Positions 11,612 through 22,600 of a stretch of 64,000 bases of DNA are shown piece after piece; position 1 is the stretch's first letter; every line of letters begins with the position of its first letter. The DNA is from Phymorhynchus buccinoides (Eukaryota > Mollusca > Gastropoda > Neogastropoda > Raphitomidae). The translations under genes and the position numbers were made by a program. The notes under the pieces were generated by a model. The model did not search any database, had not been told where the DNA came from, and saw only the letters and a list, made by a program, of their open reading frames with translations. The stretch covers positions 39,615,682 through 39,679,681 of the forward strand of contig CM065682.1 of assembly GCA_017654935.2 (NCBI GenBank). Direction: 5' to 3'.

Positions 11612-11952
11612 TATTCAGAAGGTTATATATACGGAAGCATACACACATACTAAACGCACATAGGTTTGCCGCACAAAAACATGTACTCGCACATACACGC
11701 ACGCAAACGCTTGCATGCAAGCACAAACGCATACGCAAAGCACACGTAAGCGCACGCACGCATACCAATTGTCAGATGCTTGGATTCACAAAAAGACAAA
11801 ACCCAATTTAGACAAGAAACATGGCGGAGATAAAAAAAATTAAAAAAGACTTCAGTGGCTGATTAGTTATATGGCGCAACCACAACGATCGCATGACTTG
11901 CGGGTGACAAAGTTATCACTTGGCACTAAATTATTCCACATCCAAGCTTATA

Positions 11953-12383
11953 GGGGAAGACGGGGTAAAAAACGCATGGGCGGGTAAGAAGCCCACCCCA
12001 ATTAGGGGAAGACGGGGTAAAAAGCGCATGGGCGGGTAAGAAGCCCACCCCAATTATCTCATGAAATGAAGCAAATTTCAGTCTCATTTTGCCCATGAGA
12101 CGAGCGTTAATGTCTAGCATTCGTCTCATGGGCAAATTTGACTGAAAATTTTCTTTATTTCATGAGATAATTGGGGTGGGCTTCTTACCCGCCCATGCGC
12201 TTTTTACCCCGTCTTCCCCTATCTCATGAAATAAAGAAAATTTCAGTCAAATTTGCCCATGAGACGAATACTAGACATTAACGCTCGTCTCATGGGTAAA
12301 ATGAGACTGAAATTTGCTTCATTTCATGAGATAATTGGGGTGGGCTTCTTACCCGCCCATGCGCTTTTTACCCCGTCTTCCCC
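11953..12383. mobile_element. Foldback MITE interrupted by a copy of itself
   Basis: The outer copy is flanked by TA at 11951-11952 and 12384-12385. It is split in its CAATTATCTCAT segment by the second copy at 12005-12219. Removing the insert and one TA restores an element of 214 bp, the same length as the copy at 11398. Confidence 0.9.
12005..12219. mobile_element. Nested foldback MITE (215 bp)
   Basis: The inner copy is flanked by TA at 12003-12004 and 12220-12221, the duplicated target within the outer element. This fixes both the element ends and the TA target. TA duplication is typical of the Tc1/mariner superfamily, but no transposase is present, so the family link is inferred. Confidence 0.92.
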
Positions 12384-12385
12384 TA

Positions 12386-13216
<831 letters not shown>

Positions 13217-13231
13217 TTATTTGACAGTATC

Positions 13232-13292
13232 CCCTTACCATAAAGGCTTATGTATGCTAATGGCAATAAAAACCTATTTTGATTTGATTTTC
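13232..13292 (+). mobile_element. Retroelement 3' tail, plus strand
   Basis: GCTAATGGCAATAAAAACC is followed by a TTTTGATTTGATTT tail. This resembles the 3' end of a non-LTR retrotransposon. It sits immediately after the long (CT)n tract. Confidence 0.35.
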
Positions 13293-13325
13293 CTCTCTCT
13301 CTCTCGTCTCTCTCTCTCCCGTCCC

Positions 13326-13326
<1 letters not shown>

Positions 13327-13365
<39 letters not shown>
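13327..13365. repeat. Poly(C) run
   Basis: About 39 uninterrupted C, following a short (CT)n block. Homopolymers of this length are error-prone in assembly. Confidence 0.9.
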
Positions 13366-13366
<1 letters not shown>

Positions 13367-13799
13367 CCCTTCCTCTTCATACTACAAAATGGAAATATGG
13401 AATGCAATGCAACGGTGTTTTACGAAAGTGCAGATGAACACATCATAATAAGTGGAGCATTACAAAAATACAAAAACGCAGAATGTTGTCAAATCATAAA
13501 CACGATTTTTCCCCATCATTCAACTTAAGCTTTCTAACCCCAGCATACTTTTGTGTACTCTGAGATCATAAAAAATATGTCTCCCCGTCTCCCCCTCTCT
13601 GCAAGAATTGCATTGATTCTAGGGCGGTGAGATGGGGTGGGTACGAGTGAGATGGGGGTCATTTTGGTGGGTTTTGTTTTGTATTTGGTATGTTCTAGTC
13701 ACAGACTTATCTTCGGGCTGCTGACCCCCGGAGAGAGCGTCGCCGCAAGTGCAGCGCCTACCCTTTTTTTTGGTTGGGGGGCAGGGTGAGTAGGGGGTG

Positions 13800-14080
13800 T
13801 GGACACACTTGGAAAACCTAGCTATCAATTTGGCCATACCAGGCAGCGGGATTTCTCCCGGCTCTTGCTTACTTTCAACTGCCGTGGAATTTTTACGTGC
13901 GTAAAGCGCACGGGTCAAACTAGCTTTAAGTCCCCATCCGAAGGACTGGACGTTCAGTTTGATTTTCCTGTCAAACTAGAAAGAAAGAGCGAGGCCGGGA
14001 TTCGAACCCGGGTCACTCACGCTGCAGTCACGCATTACATTTGGCAGGCGAACGTCTTAACCACTCTGCCACCTTTCTCC
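13800..14080 (-). mobile_element. tRNA-headed SINE, minus strand
   Basis: Read on the minus strand from 14072, the head contains an A box TGGCAGAGTGG (complement of 14061-14071) and a B box GGTTCGAATCC (complement of 13998-14008), spaced as in a tRNA. The acceptor stem does not pair, so this is not a working tRNA gene. The body runs to about 13800 through sequence containing AAAGCGCACGGGTC. Confidence 0.7.
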
Positions 14081-14084
14081 CTGG

Positions 14085-14450
14085 TGTGTCAATCATAACT
14101 GTGTTTGAGACAGAGACGGAGACAGAAAGGGGGTGGAGGATAGGTGTGAGCGAGGAGACTGGACTTATGAATCAGTCAGAGAAGCTTACTACTCACCATG
14201 CACATCGCAGAGTTACTCATCATCATTTTATTAATTTGTGCATCTCATGGATATCTCAGAAATGAGCAGCAAAGGTGGTAGGGGAAAGAAGGGGGGTGGA
14301 AGAAGTTTTGGGGGTGGGATTCCGTGTGTAATGGAGCACTCGGTATAATGAGGTTCAGCGAGGCTGATAATAACTGAGGAGAGTGCTACTCTGGCACTGA
14401 TCCCGACTCTCTGATACTGCTACTAGTATAACCCCTTTCCACGACACATT
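14085..14450. other. Unannotated stretch
   Basis: I see no gene, only G-rich and GA-rich patches. Confidence 0.4.
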
Positions 14451-14454
14451 GGCC

Positions 14455-14456
<2 letters not shown>

Positions 14457-14511
<55 letters not shown>
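14457..14511. repeat. (GT)n microsatellite
   Basis: A pure (GT)n tract of about 55 bp. Confidence 0.95.
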
Positions 14512-14513
<2 letters not shown>

Positions 14514-14580
14514 TCCTCTTTCTTTCCTCCTCCTCTTCATCCCTTCTCATTGTCCCCCTCTTTCTCCCTCCTCTCCTTTT

Positions 14581-15305
14581 CTCTTCTTCTTCTTCTTCTT
14601 CTTCTTCTTCTTCTTCTTCTTCTTCTTCTTTTTCTTCACCTCCCTTTTTCTCCCCATTCTCCTCCTCCTCTGCTCCTCTTCCTCTTAATCTTCGTTTTCT
14701 TCTCCGTTCGTGCCCCCCCCCCCCCCTCACACACACTTCAACTCCCCTAACTTAGTTTTCCATTCTCCTTTTAGTGACCAAAATCCTGGAGGATCATTAC
14801 TGTCCGTTGCAATCAGGGTGGAGAGAATTCCACTATGCCTGTCTTCTTCTTTGTCGTCTTCTTCTTCTTCTTCTTCTTCTTCTTCTTCTTCTTCTTCTTT
14901 TTCTTCTTCTTCGAGCTTCTTCTTCTTCTGCTGCTGCTGCTCCTGCTGTTTATTCTTTCTCTGTATCTTCTTCTTCTTCTTCTTCTTCTTCTTCTTCTTC
15001 TTCTTCTTCTTCTTCTTCTTCTTCTTCTTCTTCTTCTTCTTCTTCTTCTTCTTTTTCGTCTTCTTCGAGCTTCTTCTTCTTCTTCTTCTGCTGCTCCTGC
15101 TGTTTATTCTTTCTCTGTATCTTCTTCTTCTTCTTCTTCTTCTTCTTCTTCTTCTTCTTCTTCTTCTTCTTCTTCTTCTTCTTCTTTTTCGTCTTCTTCG
15201 AGCTTCTTCTTCTTCTTCTTCTGCTGCTGCTCCTGCTGTTTATTCTTTCTCTGTATCTTCTTCTTCTTCTTCTTCTTCTTCTTCTTCTTCTTCTTCTTCT
15301 TCTTC
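14581..15305. repeat. (TTC)n satellite with higher-order structure
   Basis: (TTC)n is punctuated three times by the same non-repeat segment. The segment contains TTCTTCGAGC and then CTGCTCCTGCTGTTTATTC and CTTTCTCTGTATC, with its GAGCTTC motif starting at about 14913, 15067 and 15200. The higher-order unit is about 130-155 bp and varies by (TTC) copy number. All reading frames are homopolymeric Ser, Phe or Leu. Confidence 0.9.
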
Positions 15306-15662
15306 CTTACTTCTTATCAGCTGTTTAATGTATGTGTTCATTGGCGATGGTTCGTTCATGTTGTGACTTGGTTTTGTTTAATCGTATCAATATTGAGCTT
15401 CTAGCTGGCAATGGCATTGTTTTACTTCTCAAATGTGGTTGGTGTTTGTTTTCCCATTGCAGTTGTGATAAATTAATTACTACTGAAACGATTACTGCTT
15501 GGTTACTATCAAACCAATTATGAAGTCAGCTTATACACGTCTCGTGACCAGCTACATTAACCATGTCTTAGACCTTTTCCTACTAGCGTTCTCATCATTA
15601 TGCAGCGGCGAAGCGAGATCGGGTAACGATATTCTGACACATCTGACTCGGCGAGCGAAGCC
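15306..15662. other. Unannotated end of contig 1
   Basis: Unique-looking sequence up to the first gap. I see no gene, and nothing in it matches the right palindrome arm beyond 40727. Confidence 0.5.
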
Positions 15663-16162
15663 NNNNNNNNNNNNNNNNNNNNNNNNNNNNNNNNNNNNNN
15701 NNNNNNNNNNNNNNNNNNNNNNNNNNNNNNNNNNNNNNNNNNNNNNNNNNNNNNNNNNNNNNNNNNNNNNNNNNNNNNNNNNNNNNNNNNNNNNNNNNNN
15801 NNNNNNNNNNNNNNNNNNNNNNNNNNNNNNNNNNNNNNNNNNNNNNNNNNNNNNNNNNNNNNNNNNNNNNNNNNNNNNNNNNNNNNNNNNNNNNNNNNNN
15901 NNNNNNNNNNNNNNNNNNNNNNNNNNNNNNNNNNNNNNNNNNNNNNNNNNNNNNNNNNNNNNNNNNNNNNNNNNNNNNNNNNNNNNNNNNNNNNNNNNNN
16001 NNNNNNNNNNNNNNNNNNNNNNNNNNNNNNNNNNNNNNNNNNNNNNNNNNNNNNNNNNNNNNNNNNNNNNNNNNNNNNNNNNNNNNNNNNNNNNNNNNNN
16101 NNNNNNNNNNNNNNNNNNNNNNNNNNNNNNNNNNNNNNNNNNNNNNNNNNNNNNNNNNNNNN
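15663..16162. other. Assembly gap (500 N)
   Basis: Exactly 500 N, the same size as the second gap, so this is a fixed-length placeholder rather than a measured distance. Open frames that cross it are meaningless. Confidence 1.
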
Positions 16163-16607
16163 ATCTACGTCACTGTGCAGCGCAGAAGATGGGAATGGTT
16201 TTTTTTGTTTTTTTTACTGCTGTTTGTGATTATGAATGTTTTTTGTTTGTTTTGTTTTTTGCTGTCCCATCTTCTGGGCTGTACAGTGGCTGTTGCTCCC
16301 ACGCCGCTTATTCCGTGTCCCAACTCGCAGCCACACCGCGGCTTGTTCAGGTCGCAGAATCTGAAACCAGCAGTCCAAATAAACGAATTTATGTTAGGCC
16401 GTCTGGAAGCAACCAACTGAGGAGATACTTCACTGCTGCTGAGTCACTTCGGTGGAGTTCAGTGGAGCCTGTACACAGGACACCACCTACTAAGCCCCCT
16501 ACTGACGACACTATTCTCTTAGTCGCGGAGGCAGCATGAGTGAGGTCCTCCGCCAAGATTATGAATGTTTCTTTTATTTTGTTTATGCTTTGTATTGTTG
16601 TTATCAG

Positions 16608-19600
16608 AAGGAAGAAGCGGCCAAAACTAACGAGCCAGACGAGGAGGGCTGGGTCACGGTGACCAGAGTGGGCAAGAACAAAGGCGCCCCGAGGACGGAA
16701 ACGGAAGACAGGAGAGTGAAAGTGAAGGAGAACAGGAAGAGGAAGAGAAAAGTGAGACAGCTCAGCTGGCTGGCACCATTTCACATGCTGTATTTTATAG
16801 ACAGTAAAGAGCATTGTATCAGACCTGTTTACTCTACTCCTTTCAAGTAGTAGTCTGCTCAATTTGAACCTCTACTACCATTCAAAATTGAAAATAATTG
16901 CTCTAATTACTCATTTTCAGTGAACATTATTTCATGGTTTAATGAAGAGGACTACTCATTTTGCACCAAAACTACTCATTTCAGCTATCCAGACTACTCA
17001 AGAGTTGTGTAGGGGGTAAAACAGGTCTGTTGTATGTAAGTATTGCAAGACGTACACACATACAGTATTTTATAGACAGTAAAGAGCATCGTATGTAAGT
17101 ATTGCAAGACGTACACACATACAGTATTTTATAGACAGTAAAGAGCATCGTATGTAAGTATTGCAAGACGTACACACATACTGTATTTTATAGACAGTAA
17201 AGAGCATCGTATGTAAGTATTGCAAGACGTACACATTTACTGTATTTTATAGACAGTAAAGAGCATCGTATGTAAGTATTGCAAGACGTACACACTGTAT
17301 TTTATAGACAGTAAAGAGCATCATATATAAGTATTGCAAGACGTACACACATACTGTATTTTATAGACCGTAAAGAGCATCATATATAAGTATTGCAAGA
17401 CGTACACACTGTATTTTATAGACAGTAAAGAGCATCATATATAAGTATTGCAAGATGTACACACTGTATTTTAGAGACAGTAAAGAGCATCATATATAAG
17501 TATTGCAAGACATACACACATACTGTATTTTATAGACAGTAAAGAGCATCATATATAAGTATTGCAAGACGTACACACATACTGTATTTTATAGACTGTA
17601 ACGAGCATCGTATGTAAGTATTGCAAGATGTACACACATACTGTATTTTATAGACAGTAAAGAGCATCGTATGTAAGTATTGCAAGATGTACACACATAC
17701 TGTATTTTATAGACAGTAAAGAGCATCGTATGTAAGTATTGCAAGACGTACACACATACTGTATTTTATAGACAGTAAAGAGCATCGTATGTAAGTATTG
17801 CAAGACGTACACACATACTGTATTTTATAGACTGTAAAGAGCATCGTATGTAAGTATTGCAAGACATACACACATACTGTATTTTATCGATAGTAAAGAG
17901 GCAGACACACACACATACTGTATTTTATAGACAGTAAATAGCATCGTATGTAAGTATTGCAAGACGTACACACATACTGTATTTTATAGACAGTAAAGAG
18001 CATCGTATGTAAGTATTGCAAGGCGTACACACATACTGTATTTTATAGACAGTAAAGAGCATCGTATGTAAGTATTGCAAGACGTACACACTGTATTTTA
18101 TAGACAGTAAAGAGCATCGTATGTAAGTATTGCAAGACGTACACATTTACTGTATTTTTATAGACAATAAGAGCATCGTATGTAAGTACCGGTATTGCAA
18201 AACTTACCCCACCAATTTTATTCTCAATTCTGATTTTCCTATAATAGCTTTGTACAGCTTTTTATCTCAGTCTGGGAAAAAAGTATGATCTTATCTATTT
18301 TTAACTGTCTTGGAACTGTTTAAGATGGTCATTTATATCCAGGAAGTTGGAACTTGAAAGATAAAGACGGTTCTAATTTTTTTTTTTTTTTTTTTTTTTA
18401 GCTGGTTACTTTCATGATAAATATATCAAATTTTGATCATTTGTTGGTGTTTTATTTATGAAACATTTATTATTTCTGTTTTCAGGAACTCGTCAACTTT
18501 TACTCTTTCCAGAAACGGGAAGAGAAAAAGCAAAGTAAGTATTGTGGGGGGCACATGGTCTTCTATGCACACATATTACTGACACACGTATCAGAGCTGA
18601 TTCTAGGGCGCGGAATTGGTACAATCCCCCCAAAATCTGTTCCCGCATTCCCGCAATAATCACAGGTCACCCATTATTTGCAGAACTGCCCGCACTTTTT
18701 ACCGATCGCTGCGGGAATTCCTTCGTCGTCTGCTAATTCCGTCGTCTGCACAAACCAAAAGCATCGAGCAGGAATGAATGATTTCTCGACATTTCATTGG
18801 TTCCTTTACAATGTTATTGTAAATCAACCAATCGCGCTCATTTTGTTTGTGAGAGGGGCTTCGACAAGAATTTGTGAGAGTCCTACCCGCCATGTTGAAT
18901 TTTCTTCAAAATGAAGCAGACAAAGACGCTCTTCGACTTTGATTTTTGTGGCGGCAAAGTAAAAAAAAGAAACCCTCTGCCCAACGAGTATGCAGAAGAT
19001 GTTGCAGAAACAGCTACTGCATCAACAGTCTCGGAGAAGCAGCCCGAAGATAACGGCACTAGTGCGAGGGAACACCGGTTCCAAGACGAGTGGCTGAAGA
19101 AGTGGCCATGGCTAACGAAGATTGAATCGGCCGCCTCCCCCCTCCCCTTTCCCTCGTATCCATTGGACCTGCCCCCCTTTTTTTCATTCTTAGGGGGGGA
19201 ACGCCCCCACTTTTTTCAAAATCCTAGACTCAGCTCTGCATATGCACGCATTCACATGCACACATACACACACAACACACCACCATCACACCCACACACA
19301 CACACACACACACCATCACACATACACACACCATCACTCACACAATAACACACTTGCATCAAAATTCAAGGGGTAATAGCCTAAGCGTGTTATCACAATA
19401 CAAGAGGAATAAAGAAGGTGTGATAACACGTTTAGGCAATGGTCAACTTATGGCGATGATTTGACCACCAGGGGGCAGTCAAACCAGTAGGGGCTTATCA
19501 CGCTATATTCTTAGTTGGGCGTAGTGAGAGAAGAGAGAGGGAGAGTACTGGGGCTTATCGTCCCTCCCTCTCTCTCTCTCTCTCTCTACGCCCAACTAAG

Positions 19601-22600
19601 AATATCGCGTGATAAGCCCCTACTGGGTTTGACTGCCCCCTGCCGTTCCTAAGTTGGCTCATTGCCCCTCAAAAATGCCTTTGGATGCACCTGATTATCG
19701 TGAAATTGAAAAAATGAAGAAAGCTTTTCGATTTGTTTACTAATTGTCTGCTTGCTTTGACATATTTAAGTCATTTACACAATGCTTATTTTTCGTATGT
19801 TTTAAAGATTTGTTTGCTTATTATTACATTTAATGGTTAATTGTATGTACTATTCAAAAGTTTGTAACCTAAAGCTATATACGTTTAAAAAAACATAATT
19901 ATTATACAGCCGGTACCCGCTTATAAGAAACCTCACTTATAATCACGCAATTTATTTTCCCCGGCCGAACTCCTTCTTTTGCTTATGTATTATCAGAACT
20001 CGGATATAAGACAACCGCTTATAAGAAACCTCCACTTCGGCTATAATCAAGCAATTTCGTTCTCCCATCCACGATGTAAACTCTGATATAAGAAAACTAT
20101 TTCATACAAGGGAATTGGTTTGCAGTTCATTTTCTTATAAGCTGGTTTGATTTTCTTATAAGCGATTTTTTTTTTTAAATTAGGGCATGAACTTAAAGGA
20201 TGTTCCCAAAAAATGCAGTCTTCCAACAAAACAAACAAAAAAGAGGAAAATTTACGTCAGAGCAGCTACACTCTAGACCGGTACAGGCACTTGATTGCAA
20301 AACTGATTGAGTTATTTTTGTTCCTTAAATTTCATACTTCAGCATTCTGTGCAAAATAAATGCTGAGCAGAAGAAAAAATACGAATGCCTGTACTTTTGT
20401 GTTAGTTGTAGTGAAACTAGAGTAGCCTACCTTAATATAGAAAGATACAGCCGAATCGGCTTATAAGAAACTCGCTTATATGATAATGAAGCAAAAAACA
20501 GTTCCCCTGCCGAACTTCTTTCTTATCTTTGATCAAAACTCCAGATATAAGAAACTCGCTTATAAGAAAACTCGGTTGTAAGCAAGCAAATTCCTTCTCC
20601 CATCCGCAATGGAAACTTGGATATAAGAAAATTATGTCATACAAGAGAGTTGGTTTTGCAGTTCATTTTCTTAGAAGCCAGTTCTATTTTCTAATAAGCG
20701 AATTTACCATTGACAAATTTTCTTAAAGACCCGACCAGATTGCGTGTCAAAACTGAGGGTTCCATGTTGTTATCCCTCTTACAGCTGGTACTAAATCTTG
20801 TTTTGACCCGGTAGTTGACTTCCCATACAAATGCCCCCCAAATTGAAAACGAAACACATTTTAAAGAGCAGCCTCAATTTGAAAGTTGGGGACATTTGTT
20901 TGTGGATCACAGCTACCCAGAAAAAACTAGGGACTTAATCGTGTTGGGTCAGTGTGTCCTTTAAAAGTGGATTTGGACCTGAACTGAAAGGATTTCCCAA
21001 AAATTGAAGTCGTCCCCAAAAAGTTTACCTCATATCAGTTGCGTCACAGACAGTCTAAACAGTACATGCACTTGATTGCAAGACTAATTGAGTTGTTTTT
21101 GTTCCTTTATTCTATTTTTTCTATACTTTCCTTCAGTATTCTGTGCAAAATAAATGTTGAGCAGAAGAAAAAAAAAAAATATGAGTGCCTGTACTTTTGC
21201 GTTGGTGGTAGAGAGACTGTCCATCCTTTTATTTTCATCAGCAATGGCAGAGAGGAAAAGGCAATTCATTTCTTTAAGAAGATAAATACAAATAACTGCA
21301 TATGTGGACGAAAATCCACATAAACAAAAACAAACGATTGATAAAACAAAATGGGTCGTAGGTCGCAAGTTTTTCTTTATTGTCCATTGGCATTGTACAA
21401 ATTTACTTATGCAAATACAAAATTGTCTTCCACTGTGTAAAATAAGTTATACATCCAAATTAGAATATTGATTAACCCTCTCACTCTGATCAATCGAACC
21501 GAGAATCGATCTGATTACATAAGTTGAAGGGGAGTAACTCCGAATGTCCAACACCAAATCTTTTATTTAAAAAAATCACCCAGAATAAAGTCTAACTCAC
21601 GTTTTATTTTCTGAAAGATGCATATTGAATAGCAATGATGATATTTTCATTCCAAAGCTAACACACTGTCGCACAACAAACCATGATTTGGAATTAAAAA
21701 ATCCGTAATGGCGCTCCGAGCATCGCGCCGAGTCAATACTGCACACGTCACGTGGAAAGAAGAAAAAAATTTGGGGTCACTTCGAAAAATCCGTTCAAAA
21801 AGACTAGTGGGTGCTTTCCCTTGCTGTAAAGACCAAAAACGGACCACTGAGAGTCAGGAACAGGAAGAACTAACTTAGTATATTGCATTGTGGGTAATGA
21901 GAAAGTGAAAGTGAAACTACTAGACCGGGCGTTCAGCGGGCGCAATCGGGGCTACGGGAGCCAATGGTAAAGAAAAAATCGGTCAGATCTGGCGTATGCA
22001 GCCGTGAGAGGGCTAACCTTTACTGGACTTCTGGGGTCACCCACGACCCCTTGACACACAAAACATGTTATATCTCTAAAACTATTTAAGCAATCTTCAT
22101 GAAATTTTATGACTTTGTCAAAAACGTAAATGGCTTTTAAGTGTGTTAAATTTCATTAATGTGTATAAAATATAAATGACGTAATATGACGCATAATTTT
22201 GATATACCTGTCCGGATGACGGGGGGGTCTCCCACGACCCCTACTTTAAAGAGCACTGCAGTGCATTGAGTAGGGGTCGTGGGAGACCCCCGCCATCCGG
22301 ACAGGGATAAACACATGGTGACTCATTGACAAGTAGGGGTCGTGGGAGACCCCCGCCATCCGGACAGGGATAAACACCTCATGGAAATCGCTCTTTGCTG
22401 AGTAGGGGTCGTGGAAGACCCCCGCCATCGTGTCCCGTGTAGTCAAAAGCATGATCCGGTAAAGGTTACAAACAAGAAACAGAAATTTACATTTAAACAA
22501 ATATGTTGCTCTCACACCACACCCAATCATTCATCTGCTCTCCGCTATCTTGCTCACTCATCCTGCAACTCACACCACGTCTGCCTTCATTTTTGTTTTT

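Noticed and set aside
13985..14083. tRNA gene on the minus strand
   Set aside because: A and B boxes are good, but the acceptor and anticodon stems do not pair. It is the head of a SINE. The site at 57848-57925 was rejected as a tRNA gene for the same reason.
15499..16539. 346-codon frame across the first gap
   Set aside because: Most of it is translated from N. The flanking parts are intron and MITE sequence. The frame across the second gap (49405-50010) is rejected for the same reason.
17030..18190. CRISPR-like regular array
   Set aside because: The 59-bp units are directly adjacent with no unique spacers, inside an intron of a eukaryotic gene. It is a minisatellite.
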